Below are positions 8,514-18,169 of a stretch of 64,000 bases of DNA, one piece after another; the first letter of the stretch is position 1, and every line of letters starts with the position of its first letter. Below the pieces are notes generated by a model. It searched no databases and had not been told where the DNA came from. It was given only the letters and a program-made list of their open reading frames with translations. The position numbers and the translations under genes are program-made. This DNA comes from Agathobacter sp. Its GTDB lineage: Bacteria; Bacillota; Clostridia; Lachnospirales; Lachnospiraceae. Location of the stretch: positions 1 to 64,000 of the forward strand of contig JAGAOC010000034.1 in the NCBI GenBank assembly GCA_017623935.1, written 5' to 3'.

Positions 8514-9707
8514 TTATTCTCCATCCATAAATTCAACTGTTGTGATCTGTTTCTTATTGGCAAACTCCTCGTAATCGGCTTTTGTTTTGCCCTCTGCCCA
8601 GAGGATCGTCTCTACAAGAACACCACTGCTTCTTAATTCTTTTGCTCGGGCAATAGCTTCTTTTGCCTTGTTCTCTGTAAAAATCAGTAACATTCCCTTA
8701 TCCGGTAAAGACATCTGGATCTTCTGTCTGGATAAAGCTGCCATAAGCTGATCCACTACAATTGCAAAACCGATAGCTGGCGCATTTTTTCCGAAGTAGC
8801 TAAAGAGCTTATCATAGCGTCCACCTTTTACCACAGCCTCACCGGTTCCGAAAGTATATCCTGCAAAGATAATTCCGGTATAATACTTGTAATCACTGAT
8901 GATACCTAATTCAAAGCTGACATAATCATCAATCTCGTATATTTTTAAATACTGATTTAATTTCTCAAGTTCATCTAATGCCTGGAAAACTAATGGATAA
9001 GCCTGAGCTTTTTCCTTGGCAGAGGATAAATCCTCTTCTGTTAAGTTAAAGTTACGAAGTAAAGAGAATAACGCCTGTAATTCAGAAGAAACATGAAGGT
9101 CTTCTACAAATTCTTCTACTCCGAAGAAATTCTTGTTGCTGATGAGTTCTCTTAAATGAGCTTCATCCTCTTCTTCAATATGAGCCTCTTCTACCAGTCC
9201 TTTGAAAAACTGTGCGTGACCAACAGCAATCTGGAATTCTTTTAATCCGCTGCTCTTTAAAGAATCTACTACCATGGAAAGGATCTCGGCATCTGCTGCT
9301 ACAGAACCATCTCCGATCAATTCCGCACCACACTGGGTATTTTCTTTTAAACGTCCCTGATAATCAGAAGAATTGATAAAGGTATTTCCCATATAGCAAA
9401 GTTTTACCGGCATTTCTTCATCTATGTAATATTTTACGGCACTTCTGGCAATGGAAGGGGTAAAGTCTGGACGAAGTACCAGAGTATTTCCTTCTTTATC
9501 AAAGAATTTGTAGAGATCTTTGGAAGGTGTAGTTCCGATCTCGCTGCTAAAGATATTAAAAAACTCAAAAGTTGGTGTCTGAATATCATGGAATCCATAA
9601 GATAATAAGACTTTATGAAGTTTATCCTGAAGATAAAGTTTCTTCTCACATTCTCCATTATAAATATCCCGAACACCATCTGGTGTATGTAATAATTGAT
9701 TTTTCAT
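8514..9707 (-). CDS. hisZ: ATP phosphoribosyltransferase regulatory subunit
   Basis: Histidyl-tRNA-synthetase-like subunit that activates short HisG and senses histidine; 397 residues. It resembles class II synthetases (TPDGVRDIYNGECEKK, FEFFNIFSSEIGTT, LVLRPDFTPSIARSA, GGRYDKLFSYFGK) but lacks the anticodon-binding domain of true HisRS. AAGGAGAATAAAAT precedes the ATG. It is the first gene of the operon and follows a consensus promoter; no T-box is apparent in the short leader. Confidence 0.94.
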   Translation of the reverse strand: MKNQLLHTPDGVRDIYNGECEKKLYLQDKLHKVLLSYGFHDIQTPTFEFFNIFSSEIGTTPSKDLYKFFDKEGNTLVLRPDFTPSIARSAVKYYIDEEMPVKLCYMGNTFINSSDYQGRLKENTQCGAELIGDGSVAADAEILSMVVDSLKSSGLKEFQIAVGHAQFFKGLVEEAHIEEEDEAHLRELISNKNFFGVEEFVEDLHVSSELQALFSLLRNFNLTEEDLSSAKEKAQAYPLVFQALDELEKLNQYLKIYEIDDYVSFELGIISDYKYYTGIIFAGYTFGTGEAVVKGGRYDKLFSYFGKNAPAIGFAIVVDQLMAALSRQKIQMSLPDKGMLLIFTENKAKEAIARAKELRSSGVLVETILWAEGKTKADYEEFANKKQITTVEFMDGE

Positions 9708-9727
9708 ATTTTATTCTCCTTAAACTT

Positions 9728-9753
9728 TAGCATGGTAAAGTGTTATCATGCTA
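9728..9753 (-). promoter_or_regulatory. Inverted repeat in hisZ leader (candidate operator)
   Basis: A perfect 7-bp inverted repeat, TAGCATG (9728-9734) and CATGCTA (9747-9753), separated by 12 nt, lies between the transcription start and the hisZ ribosome site. It could be a repressor operator or a short 5' UTR hairpin. I cannot assign a regulator from sequence alone. Confidence 0.4.
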
Positions 9754-9770
9754 CCACGTGAAACACACTC

Positions 9771-9799
9771 ATTATATGTAAAGAACAACAAATTGTCAA
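9771..9799 (-). promoter_or_regulatory. Consensus promoter of the his operon
   Basis: Minus-strand TTGACA (9794-9799), 17-bp spacer, TATAAT (9771-9776): a perfect match to the sigma-A consensus. The -35 box overlaps the TGA stop codon of recU (9796-9798), so the his operon starts within the 3' end of the preceding gene. Confidence 0.93.
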
Positions 9800-10329
9800 T
9801 CCCTGGATGAAAGATCCTTCTGTAATGTATGTAAATATGGTACGAAGACCCCAGGAATCTCTGGTAAAAAGAACTCTTCATCCAATTCTTCATAACGAAA
9901 ACTCTTTCTTCCGCCCTCCTGGGCTCTGTTCCAGAATTTCATTAACTTCTGAAAAGTAAGATAATAAAACTTATCTTTATGGGTAAAAGAGATCAGGATA
10001 AAGGCGATTCCGTCCTGTTTCTCAAAGGCTCTCATGAATTCTACCTGATGTTCATGGATATTCGCCAGAGGAAAGGTGTCTGAATTACATTCTTTCGCAT
10101 CAAAACACACGGGAATCCCTTGGACTGCTCCAATATAATCTACCGTACTCTTTTGGTCAAAATAAGCTAAGGTAATGTGTCTTGTTTCTTTATCGATATT
10201 AATAGGGGTAATGGGGGTTGGAATCTTCTGTATTAAAGCCAGTCTATTCTCCCGGTATTTCTCATTGGTTTGATTTAACAGATCTTCTAAGGTAGAACCT
10301 CGAAGTCCTCTGGAATTCCAGGTTGCCAT
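9796..10329 (-). CDS. recU: Holliday junction resolvase RecU
   Basis: Structure-specific endonuclease that cuts Holliday junctions in Firmicutes, working with RuvAB; 177 residues. Family features are RGLRGSTLEDLLNQTNEKYR near the N-terminus, IQKIPTPITP, the nuclease core TVDYIG (Asp64) with FDAKE (Asp77, Lys79), and FPLANIHEHQVEFM. AGAAAGGAAG precedes the ATG. The gene appears to be transcribed alone or from upstream, and its stop is embedded in the his promoter. Confidence 0.95.
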   Translation of the reverse strand: MATWNSRGLRGSTLEDLLNQTNEKYRENRLALIQKIPTPITPINIDKETRHITLAYFDQKSTVDYIGAVQGIPVCFDAKECNSDTFPLANIHEHQVEFMRAFEKQDGIAFILISFTHKDKFYYLTFQKLMKFWNRAQEGGRKSFRYEELDEEFFLPEIPGVFVPYLHTLQKDLSSRD

Positions 10330-10363
10330 GATCGTTCTTCCTTTCTGATAGTGATTGCAAAAA

Positions 10364-10402
10364 CTAACAAATTAATTTTAGTTTTAATTTTAGGTTTGTT
10401 AG
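10364..10402 (-). terminator. AT-rich inverted repeat after the RluD-type gene
   Basis: An 8-bp perfect inverted repeat (10364-10371 and 10395-10402) with a 23-nt AT-rich loop overlaps the stop codon of the upstream pseudouridine synthase and is followed by TTTTT on the minus strand. This is a weak intrinsic-terminator candidate between that gene and recU. Confidence 0.35.
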
Positions 10403-11349
10403 AATTGCGCGAATTCTTTCGGTTCCGGTGCCGTTAAAGTCAGCCCCTTAGGAAATTCTACCCGATAAGCATGAAGCAATTGATGATCTATCTGATAGAG
10501 CTTTTTATATTTCTCATTAGCGTCTTTTCTTCCATACTTTAAGTCTCCAATGATAGGATGACCGATAGAGGCTAAATGAGCACGGATCTGGTGGGTCTTA
10601 CCTGTGATCAGATGAATCTCTAAAATAGAATGATCTTTTGTGCTCTTTATCACTTCATAAGAAGTTTCAATATAAGAAGCATCTTCTCTTGTCTGCTCCT
10701 CTGTGATCTTTACTTGATTTCTTGCTTCATCCTTCCACAAATAACCCTTCAGGTAAGCATTGTCTTTTACTTCCCCACAGACTACTGCCCGATAGAATTT
10801 CTTCATATCCCGGTTTTTTAAGTCTTCTGAAAGAGCTTGAAGTCCCTTTAGGCTCTTTCCTGCCAGAAGAAGCCCTGTCGTATTTCGATCCAGCCTGTTA
10901 CAGATGGATGGTCGAAAGGTTAAAAAGGTATCAAAATCTAACTCACCCTTTTGGATCAGATATCCCAATATTCTTTCGTTTGCAGAAATATCCTTAGGTT
11001 CCGCTTTCTGAGAAAGCATATTGGCAGGTTTATTTACTACAAGAATATCTTCATCTTCATAAACTACTTGAAGTCCCTTTAAGGTAAGTTTCTTAAGGGC
11101 TTCATATTCTCCTTGAAGTGCCTTAGGATCTTTCGAGAACTTCTCAAAGGTCTCGTCAGAAAGGAAGATCTTAATGATATCGCCCTGAGCTAAGATCTCA
11201 TTGCCTGTAGCTTTTGCATTATTGCAGGTAATGTTCTTCTTTCGAAGCATCTTATAGAGAAAGCCTCCCGTTGCGTTTGGGAGCAACTTCTTTAAATATT
11301 TATCAAATCGCTGGTTTGCTTCATTTGGTTTAATTATAAATTCTTTCAT
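10399..11349 (-). CDS. RluC/RluD family 23S rRNA pseudouridine synthase
   Basis: Isomerises uridine to pseudouridine in large-subunit rRNA; 316 residues. An S4-like RNA-binding domain occupies the N-terminus ([27 protein letters not shown]), followed by the catalytic domain with VVNKPANML and the [11 protein letters not shown] motif that carries the catalytic Asp, then [21 protein letters not shown]. It shares a 4-bp ATGA overlap with the ygiQ gene, so translation is probably coupled. The exact target uridine cannot be told from sequence. Confidence 0.93.
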   Translation of the reverse strand: MKEFIIKPNEANQRFDKYLKKLLPNATGGFLYKMLRKKNITCNNAKATGNEILAQGDIIKIFLSDETFEKFSKDPKALQGEYEALKKLTLKGLQVVYEDEDILVVNKPANMLSQKAEPKDISANERILGYLIQKGELDFDTFLTFRPSICNRLDRNTTGLLLAGKSLKGLQALSEDLKNRDMKKFYRAVVCGEVKDNAYLKGYLWKDEARNQVKITEEQTREDASYIETSYEVIKSTKDHSILEIHLITGKTHQIRAHLASIGHPIIGDLKYGRKDANEKYKKLYQIDHQLLHAYRVEFPKGLTLTAPEPKEFAQF

Positions 11350-13328
11350 CGTTTCTTTTTATGCACGTTGCGGATCGTTTTCTTTTTATTTGAGGTGGCT
11401 TTTCCGGATCCGGCGGATTTCCCTGCCCCGGCAGCTTTTCCAGCGCCTTTGCCAGACTTAGAATAGCCAGTTCCAGCGTTTTTGCCCTCTTTGCCAGACT
11501 TGGAATAACCTGCGCCAGCGCCTTTTCCAAAGGCTCTTCTTGGACGGATCAGGCAGTTCTTATCAAATCCGATCAGATCCTGGCGTCCTTCCTTCATTAA
11601 GGCTTCATAGACCAGATCATAATTGGCTGGGTTTCGGTACTGGATCAAGGCACGCTGCATTGCCTTTTCATGAGGGTTTGTTGCCACATATACCGGCTCC
11701 ATAGTCCTTGGATCTAAGCCTGTATAATACATACAGGTAGAAATCGTGGATGGTGTCGGATAAAAATCCTGTACCTGCTGTGGCATATAACCTAAATCTC
11801 TTAAATATTCTGCCAGTTCAATGGCTTCCTTTAAGGTTGAACCCGGATGGGATGACATCAGATAAGGCACAAGATACTGCTCTTTCTGCAGTTTCTTATT
11901 CATATCCTTATAAGCGGCTACGAACTTATCGTAAACTTCAACCTTAGGCTTGCCTAACTTACTTAATACTTCATTAGAAATATGTTCAGGAGCAACTTTC
12001 AGCTGACCGCTGACATGATGCTCGCATAATTCTCGTAAAAATGTCCGGTCTTTATCATACATTAAGTAATCAAATCGGATTCCGGAACGGATAAAGACTT
12101 TCTTAACCTTCGGAAGCTCCCGTAATTTTCGGAGCAGAGAAATATAATCCTTATGATCCACTTCCAGATTCTTACATGGAGTCGGGAAGAGACACTGCTT
12201 GGTTGGGCAGGCTCCCTTAGTCAACTGCTTCTTGCAGGCAGGGGCTCTAAAGTTTGCAGTAGGCCCGCCTACATCATGGATATAGCCTTTAAAATCAGGC
12301 TCTTCGACCATGTGCTTTGCTTCTTCTATAATGGATTCGTGGCTTCTGGTCTGAATGATCCTGCCCTGATGGAAAGTAAGGGCACAGAAGCTGCAGCCAC
12401 CAAAACATCCACGATTACTTACTAAAGAGAATTTGATCTCAGAGATTGCCGGAACTCCCCCTGCCTCTTCGTAAGATGGATGATAATTTCTCATATATGG
12501 CAGTGCATAGACTGCATCCATTTCTTCTTGAGAAAGTGGCTTTGCCGGTGGATTCTGCACCACATAAGTGCTTCCATAAGGCTCAAACAACCGCTTCCCT
12601 GAAAAAGGATCTGTATTACAATACTGGGTATAAAAACTCTTAGCAAATACTCTTTTATCTGCTTTTATCTCATCATAATCCGGCAGTTCGATGGCGTCAT
12701 AGATCAGATCTCTATCTTTAGTCTTAAAGACTGTACCATCAATATAAGTAATGTCCTTGACATCCATGCCGGAATTTAAGGCATCTGCGATCTCTACGAT
12801 ACTTTTCTCACCCATTCCATAGGAGATCAGATCTGCACCGGAATCCAGTAAAATAGAACGTTTTACTTTATTGGACCAGTAATCATAATGGGCAAGTCTT
12901 CGCAAAGAAGCCTCGATTCCACCGATGATAATAGGTGTTTTCTTATAACTGCGGCGGATCAGGTTACAGTAGACTACAGTAGCGTAATCCGGCCGTTTTC
13001 CCATGATCCCACCTGGGGTAAAGGAGTCTTTCTCTCTTCTCTTCTTGGATACGGAATAATGGTTCACCATGGAATCCATATTGCCGCCGGACACAAGAAA
13101 GCCCAGTCTTGGTGCACCAAGGATGGAAATAGAATCTTCGTCTTTCCAATCAGGCTGGGAAATGATCCCCACAGTATAGCCATGGGATTCTAAGATTCTG
13201 GAAATGATGGCATGTCCAAAAGATGGATGATCTACATAAGCGTCTCCGCAGACATAGACAAAATCCAATTGTTCAATCCCTCTTTCCTCCATATCCTGTT
13301 TTGAAATTGGTAAAAATCCTTGGTACAT
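11346..13328 (-). CDS. YgiQ family radical SAM protein
   Basis: Protein of 660 residues. Starts with the family signature [11 protein letters not shown] and [19 protein letters not shown], contains a radical SAM cluster motif [10 protein letters not shown] and a cysteine-rich segment [17 protein letters not shown]. Function unestablished; related to the MiaB/methylthiotransferase-like radical SAM world. The last 65 or so residues are a low-complexity Gly/Lys/Ser/Ala tail with near-repeats of GYSKSGK and GAGKAAG, ending in [13 protein letters not shown]; such basic tails vary between relatives. GGAGCC precedes the ATG. Confidence 0.93.
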   Translation of the reverse strand: MYQGFLPISKQDMEERGIEQLDFVYVCGDAYVDHPSFGHAIISRILESHGYTVGIISQPDWKDEDSISILGAPRLGFLVSGGNMDSMVNHYSVSKKRREKDSFTPGGIMGKRPDYATVVYCNLIRRSYKKTPIIIGGIEASLRRLAHYDYWSNKVKRSILLDSGADLISYGMGEKSIVEIADALNSGMDVKDITYIDGTVFKTKDRDLIYDAIELPDYDEIKADKRVFAKSFYTQYCNTDPFSGKRLFEPYGSTYVVQNPPAKPLSQEEMDAVYALPYMRNYHPSYEEAGGVPAISEIKFSLVSNRGCFGGCSFCALTFHQGRIIQTRSHESIIEEAKHMVEEPDFKGYIHDVGGPTANFRAPACKKQLTKGACPTKQCLFPTPCKNLEVDHKDYISLLRKLRELPKVKKVFIRSGIRFDYLMYDKDRTFLRELCEHHVSGQLKVAPEHISNEVLSKLGKPKVEVYDKFVAAYKDMNKKLQKEQYLVPYLMSSHPGSTLKEAIELAEYLRDLGYMPQQVQDFYPTPSTISTCMYYTGLDPRTMEPVYVATNPHEKAMQRALIQYRNPANYDLVYEALMKEGRQDLIGFDKNCLIRPRRAFGKGAGAGYSKSGKEGKNAGTGYSKSGKGAGKAAGAGKSAGSGKATSNKKKTIRNVHKKKR

Positions 13329-13338
13329 AAAGGCTCCT

Positions 13339-14079
13339 TTATTCGTTCTTACTTAACATTAACACTTCTTCTTCCGTCAGTTCCCGGAATTCCCCCGGGG
13401 CTAGATCCCCTAAGGTCAGACTGCCAATGGACAGTCGTTTCAGATAGGTTACCTGGCAGCCGACTGCCTGAAACATTCGTTTTACCTGATGAAAACGACC
13501 TTCCTGAATGGTAAGCTCTGCTGAAAATACTTCTCCCTGATCCCCATTGGTATTGGTACAGAGTACCGGTTCTAAAATAGTGAGTTTCGCTGGAAGAGTT
13601 GGCTTTTCATCTCCAATATCAATGCCCTTCTGAAACAGTTCTATTGCTTCCGGTGGGACTTGTTTATCCAAAACTGCAAAATAAGTCTTTTCCATATGAT
13701 GAGCAGGACTCATTAAATGATGATTTAATGCTCCGTCATCCGTAAACAACAATAATCCTTCCGTGTCCAGATCCAGTCGTCCTACCGGAGACAGATCCTT
13801 CTTAATTTCTTCTGGAAAATACGACATGACCGTCTTATGGACGTTGTCTGTCCGAGCTGTCACACAGCCTGCAGGCTTATGAAAAAGGTAGTAGTGAAAC
13901 TTTTGATATTTTAAGACTTTATCTTTCCATTCTATTACATCAGATGTCTCGTCTATTTTCTGCTCTGGTTTTTCTGCCAGAGTGCCATTGATCTTAATCT
14001 GTTTTGCTTTAATGTATTTCTTTACTTCGGAGCGGGTTCCTACACCACACTCCGTAAGAAATTTATCTAAACGCATCAT
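13339..14079 (-). CDS. RsuA/RluB family pseudouridine synthase
   Basis: rRNA pseudouridine synthase of the small-subunit type, about 246 residues. S4 domain at the N-terminus ([27 protein letters not shown]), then [10 protein letters not shown] and the catalytic [14 protein letters not shown] block. The ATG at 14079 lies 1 nt after the pepD stop; a GTG at 14091 is possible but lies inside pepD and gives an atypical N-terminus. GAGAG upstream is a modest ribosome site. Likely cotranscribed with pepD and ygiQ. Confidence 0.92.
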   Translation of the reverse strand: MMRLDKFLTECGVGTRSEVKKYIKAKQIKINGTLAEKPEQKIDETSDVIEWKDKVLKYQKFHYYLFHKPAGCVTARTDNVHKTVMSYFPEEIKKDLSPVGRLDLDTEGLLLFTDDGALNHHLMSPAHHMEKTYFAVLDKQVPPEAIELFQKGIDIGDEKPTLPAKLTILEPVLCTNTNGDQGEVFSAELTIQEGRFHQVKRMFQAVGCQVTYLKRLSIGSLTLGDLAPGEFRELTEEEVLMLSKNE

Positions 14080-14080
14080 T

Positions 14081-15529
14081 TTATTTGGCACTCTCTAAAT
14101 AAGCCACTAAGAAGTCCCAAACACGTTTAGTAGAGGAAATAGAAAGTCTTTCCTTTGGAGTATGGATATCAAAGTTATCCGGGCCAAAGGATACACAGTC
14201 TAAGTTGTCGATTTTCTCGGATAAGATTCCGCACTCTAAACCTGCATGAATGGCTTCAAAGATTGGAGCTTTTCCAAATAATTTCTCATAAACTGCAGAA
14301 ATCTCACCTCTTAAGGATGAATCTGGATTATATTCCCAAGCTGGATAATCTCCATCTACAGTAACTTCTCCACCTAACATTTCGATGTAATGGATCAGTT
14401 TATCTTTCAGGTCTTCTTTTCTGCTGGAAACACTGCTTCGGATAGAAGTTTCGGTCATAAAGATATCCTGCTCTAATTTCATGATTCCCAGATTTAAAGA
14501 AGTCTCTACAAGTCCTGGAATCTGCATACTCATATGTTGTACACCGTTTGGTACGCAACGTAGATAATAGATAACCTTGGACATGGAAGCAAAATCAAGG
14601 ACTTCTGCTTCCTGTTCGTCTTTTTCTGTGAGCTGGATGGTCACATCAGCGTCCATAGCCAGGAATTCTCTCTTGAGAGTGGCGTCTAATTTAGCACAGA
14701 TCTCTTTGACTAATTCTACATTTTCTGTTGGAACTAAAACTTCTGCTTTACATTCTCTTGGGATGGCGTTATCTTTCAATCCTCCTTCTAAAGTAAGGAT
14801 TCCAAATGGAGTCTCATCGAAAATAGCCTTTAAGACTCTTCCCATTAAGATATCCGCATTTCCTCTTTCTTTGTGGATCTCAGCTCCTGAATGACCGCCA
14901 AAAAGTCCTGTTACAAGGATCTCCATAAGAGTTCCTTTCTGGCTGGTGCGGGATACTGGAATTTCTGCAGCTACTGCCACTCCACCGGCACAGCTGGTCA
15001 GGAAATGGCCTTCTACATCACTATCGATATTTAACATTTTATGACCTTTTAACATAGAAAGATCAATGTCATAGGCCCCTAAAAGACCGATCTCTTCATC
15101 TACAGTAAGGACTACTTCTAATCTAGGGTGTTTAATGGATGGATCATCTAAGATTGCCAGCGCATAAGCAACAGCAATTCCGTCGTCTCCGCCTAAAGTA
15201 GTCTTCTCTGCCTTTAAGAAATCTCCATCTACATAAAGGGATAATCCATCTTTTTCAAAATCAATGGTACTGTCGCTTTCTTTCTCGCAGACCATATCCA
15301 TATGTCCCTGGATAATGATCGGCTCTGCGTTTTCATAGCCTTCTGAAGCTTCCTGGATGATCACAACGTTATTGGATGCATCCTGATGAACTTCTAAATT
15401 TCGCTCTTTTGCAAAGTTTACCAGATAATCACTGATAGCTTTTGTGTTTCTTGAGCCATGAGGAATGGCTGCGATCTCTTCAAAAAAGTGAAAAACATTT
15501 TGTGGTTGTAAGTGCTCTAATTTGCTCAT
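14081..15529 (-). CDS. pepD: Aminoacyl-histidine dipeptidase (PepD, M20 family)
   Basis: Cytosolic zinc dipeptidase that hydrolyses dipeptides including Xaa-His; 482 residues, full length. M20 metal-site motifs are visible: GHMDMVCEK, LGGDDGIAVAYALAIL, VDEEIGLLGAYD, DSDVEG and the C-terminal AIHAGLECGIL. Its start lies only 30 bp from the divergent ylbJ-like start, so its promoter must extend into that ORF. AAAGGACGAG is the probable ribosome site. Confidence 0.95.
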   Translation of the reverse strand: MSKLEHLQPQNVFHFFEEIAAIPHGSRNTKAISDYLVNFAKERNLEVHQDASNNVVIIQEASEGYENAEPIIIQGHMDMVCEKESDSTIDFEKDGLSLYVDGDFLKAEKTTLGGDDGIAVAYALAILDDPSIKHPRLEVVLTVDEEIGLLGAYDIDLSMLKGHKMLNIDSDVEGHFLTSCAGGVAVAAEIPVSRTSQKGTLMEILVTGLFGGHSGAEIHKERGNADILMGRVLKAIFDETPFGILTLEGGLKDNAIPRECKAEVLVPTENVELVKEICAKLDATLKREFLAMDADVTIQLTEKDEQEAEVLDFASMSKVIYYLRCVPNGVQHMSMQIPGLVETSLNLGIMKLEQDIFMTETSIRSSVSSRKEDLKDKLIHYIEMLGGEVTVDGDYPAWEYNPDSSLRGEISAVYEKLFGKAPIFEAIHAGLECGILSEKIDNLDCVSFGPDNFDIHTPKERLSISSTKRVWDFLVAYLESAK

Positions 15530-15559
15530 AATATATCTCGTCCTTTCATAAATTATAGT

Positions 15560-16480
15560 ATGAAAAAAATTTTATTTATAATACTTATCAGTATGTTTAT
15601 TCTTTACTTCCTAATTCATCCCGTAATGGCTTTCGAAGCCTCAAAAAACGGGCTTTTGCTGTGGTTTGATCAGATTTTGCCTACGCTGCTTCCTTTTGCA
15701 GTGATCTCGGCAGTGATATTATCCTCTTCCCTGCTCACGGAAAGCAGATTCTTCCGAAAAAACAGCGGAATCTTTGTCATTTTCTGCGGATTTTTATTTG
15801 GGTTCCCTATTGGGAGCAAATTATCCTCAGATCTATGTCAGGCAGGAAAATTATCTCAAAAAGAAGGAGAATTATTAGCTGCTTTTACAAATAATTTCAG
15901 TCCATTTTTTGTGACCAGCTATGTGATCCATAACCAGCTTCAAATGCCTCATCTGACCTGGTTCTTCTATGGAATCCTCTATGGGATTCCATTGGTCTTC
16001 GGTTGTATAGGGCTCATCCGCTTACATAAAAAAGAAATTCTAACTTCTCATAATGACATAAAAAAGGCATCAAGATTTCAATTAAATATTCAAATCATTG
16101 ACGCCAGTATTATAAGCAGCTTTGAAACGCTTATTAAATTATGCGGATATATTATCTTCTTCTCAATCCTTGTACAAATGATCCGTACCCTACCTCTTCC
16201 TTCTGTCTATCTGGAAACAGGAATCTTGGGGGTGTTAGAAGTCACTAACGGAATCCAAGTTCTGGGTCAAACCTCTTTTACAACGAGTCAGAAATTCATT
16301 CTGGCAATCTTCTTCTTAGGATTCGGCGGACTATCCGGGATCATGCAGACAAACTCTGTTATCAGTAACAGTAATATGTCTATTAAAAACTATATAAAAA
16401 TCAAATTAATCCTTTTGGCACTGCAGATGACAGGTGCATTGCTGCTTGTTATTCTTTGTCCGCAGTTTCTTTGTCAATGA
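15560..16480 (+). CDS. YlbJ-like multi-pass membrane protein
   Basis: Membrane protein of 306 residues with about eight hydrophobic segments, of the nucleoside-recognition/FeoB-gate superfamily (YlbJ, SpoIIM-era sporulation membrane proteins). Tell-tale pieces are LLLWFDQILPTLLPFAVIS, FGFPIGSKLSSDL, FTNNFSPFFVTSYV and GLSGIMQTNSV. In B. subtilis ylbJ sits beside coaD and rsmD (ylbI, ylbH), and here it lies next to the same pair, which supports orthology. It is shorter than the Bacillus protein. No convincing Shine-Dalgarno precedes the ATG, and the 3' end overlaps the convergent coiled-coil gene by 32 bp. Confidence 0.8.
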   Translation: MKKILFIILISMFILYFLIHPVMAFEASKNGLLLWFDQILPTLLPFAVISAVILSSSLLTESRFFRKNSGIFVIFCGFLFGFPIGSKLSSDLCQAGKLSQKEGELLAAFTNNFSPFFVTSYVIHNQLQMPHLTWFFYGILYGIPLVFGCIGLIRLHKKEILTSHNDIKKASRFQLNIQIIDASIISSFETLIKLCGYIIFFSILVQMIRTLPLPSVYLETGILGVLEVTNGIQVLGQTSFTTSQKFILAIFFLGFGGLSGIMQTNSVISNSNMSIKNYIKIKLILLALQMTGALLLVILCPQFLCQ

Positions 16481-17099
16481 CTACGTTAGAGTAATCGATA
16501 GCAACTACTTCTTCAGAGTCCTGGTTGTCTTTTTTCTCTTCTTTCTTAGCTGGCGCAGACTGCTGTGGACGCAGTTCGGCACGGTTTGCAGATACGATAT
16601 CTAAAAATCCCTGCAAAGAAGAAACCAGATTCTCGGAACGAGCCTTGGTAGTATCGATAGAATTTACAAGGATTCCTTCGATAGCACCTAATTTCTCATC
16701 GGTATAAGCCATGGCATTCATACGGATGGAATTCGCTTCGTTAGTGGCATTATCTAAGATCTCCTGTGCCTGTTTGGTAGCGATCATAACCACTTCATTG
16801 GCCTGAGCATAAGCCTGTTGCATGATCTGATGTTCACTTACTAATTCTGTGGTCTGAATCTCTGCCTGAGCAATGATCTGATCAGCTTTGGCCTGAGCGT
16901 CTGCTAAGATCGCTTCCTTGTTGCTGATGATCTTCTGATAACGGCGGATCTCTTCTGGTGTCTTGGAACGAAGTTCCCCGATCAACTCACAAATCTCTTC
17001 TTTATTTACAATAATCTTAGTTGTTGAAAGAGGCTGATATTTACAATTCTCGATATATTCTTCAATCTCTTCAATAATCTGTTCCATTCTGCTGCTCAT
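16449..17099 (-). CDS. Coiled-coil protein (V-type ATPase subunit H-like annotation)
   Basis: Cytosolic protein of 216 residues, largely helical: a heptad-rich coiled coil runs from about residue 55 to 165 (AILADAQAKADQIIAQAEIQ, AQEILDNATNEANSIRMNAM) and the C-terminus is charged and probably disordered. Such proteins next to coaD in Clostridia are often labelled as ATPase subunit H-like or DivIVA-like; no enzymatic motif is seen and no function can be assigned. ATG at 17099 follows AGGAG; a GTG at 17108 is less likely. Cotranscribed with coaD (11 bp apart). Confidence 0.8.
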   Translation of the reverse strand: MSSRMEQIIEEIEEYIENCKYQPLSTTKIIVNKEEICELIGELRSKTPEEIRRYQKIISNKEAILADAQAKADQIIAQAEIQTTELVSEHQIMQQAYAQANEVVMIATKQAQEILDNATNEANSIRMNAMAYTDEKLGAIEGILVNSIDTTKARSENLVSSLQGFLDIVSANRAELRPQQSAPAKKEEKKDNQDSEEVVAIDYSNVVIDKETADKE

Positions 17100-17110
17100 C
17101 TGGATCACTC

Positions 17111-17590
17111 CTATCTGTTATATTTGCTGTAAATGCGCTGAATAAACTGTTCTGGTACAAACTTTGAAATATCTCCACCATAGGAAGCAAATTCCTTCAC
17201 GATCGTTGAACTCAAATAGGAATATTGGAGATTCGTAGTAAGAAAGATCGTTTCCACGTCAGGATTCTGTACATGGTTAGATTGAGCTATCTGAATCTCA
17301 TATTCAAAATCTGTTACGGCTCTTAAGCCTCGAATAATTATGGTGGCATCGATCTTCTTCATAAAATCTACTAAAAGTCCATCAAAAGAAGCAACTTTTA
17401 CATTAGGGAAATCTGCAACCATCTCCTCTATCATACTAACACGTTCTTCTACAGAAAACAATGAATTTTTTGCACTGTTATTCAATACTCCAACTACCAG
17501 TTCATCTACGATTTTGGCGGATCGCTCGATCATATCAAGGTGACCGAAAGTGACCGGATCAAAACTTCCTGGGTAGATCGCTCTTTTCAT
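17111..17590 (-). CDS. coaD: Phosphopantetheine adenylyltransferase
   Basis: Catalyses the penultimate step of coenzyme A synthesis; 159 residues, normal length. The nucleotidyltransferase motif [16 protein letters not shown] and the ISSTIVKE-like C-terminal block ([17 protein letters not shown]) are intact. AAGGAG precedes the ATG. Adjacent to rsmD as in many Firmicutes. Confidence 0.97.
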   Translation of the reverse strand: MKRAIYPGSFDPVTFGHLDMIERSAKIVDELVVGVLNNSAKNSLFSVEERVSMIEEMVADFPNVKVASFDGLLVDFMKKIDATIIIRGLRAVTDFEYEIQIAQSNHVQNPDVETIFLTTNLQYSYLSSTIVKEFASYGGDISKFVPEQFIQRIYSKYNR

Positions 17591-17599
17591 TTGTACTCC

Positions 17600-18151
17600 T
17601 TATCTGCGCCCAAGAAAATAATGCGCGTTGTTTTTATAGGTCTTAGTCTTTATGATCTCATATCCCATTTCTTCCACATCATCCATAGATGTCTCCAAAG
17701 AGGCTTCTACCACATAAAGGGTATCCTCTTTCGTCAGGGAAGAATCCAGAAGATAAGACAGAACTTCTTTTTCCAGATCCATGTTATATGGCGGATCCAT
17801 AAAGATAATATCGAAAGTATATTTTCCTTCCAACATCCGAAGTGCTGTAAGCACATCAGAATTCATTAACAGAGATTGTTTGTCAAATTTTGTGAAATTG
17901 ATGTTATCTTCGATACATTTTGCAGCTTTTCTGTTATTTTCTACAAAAACTGCATAATTTCCGCCACGACTTAAAGCTTCTAAACCAATCTGTCCACTTC
18001 CTGCAAACAGATCCAGAAAATAACAACCTGGAATATCTCCCTGCAGTACGTTGAACAGAGTTTCTTTGATCTTATCTGTAGTAGGTCTTGTATTCATGCC
18101 TTCCACTGTCTTAAGGGGAAGACTTCTTGCACTTCCTGCAATTATTCTCAT
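17600..18151 (-). CDS. rsmD: 16S rRNA (guanine(966)-N(2))-methyltransferase
   Basis: SAM-dependent methyltransferase of 16S rRNA; 183 residues. Shows MRIIAGSARSLPLKT, RPTTDKIKETLFNVL, the SAM-binding FLDLFAGSGQIGLEALSRG and catalytic FMDPPYN motifs. GAGGATG precedes the ATG; 9 bp before coaD. Confidence 0.96.
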   Translation of the reverse strand: MRIIAGSARSLPLKTVEGMNTRPTTDKIKETLFNVLQGDIPGCYFLDLFAGSGQIGLEALSRGGNYAVFVENNRKAAKCIEDNINFTKFDKQSLLMNSDVLTALRMLEGKYTFDIIFMDPPYNMDLEKEVLSYLLDSSLTKEDTLYVVEASLETSMDDVEEMGYEIIKTKTYKNNAHYFLGRR

Positions 18152-18169
18152 TGGGTCATCCTCACAAAA

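Noticed and set aside
9708..9795. T-box riboswitch before hisZ
   Set aside because: The leader is only about 60 nt and lacks a T-box sequence and specifier stem; a simple promoter with a short inverted repeat explains it better.
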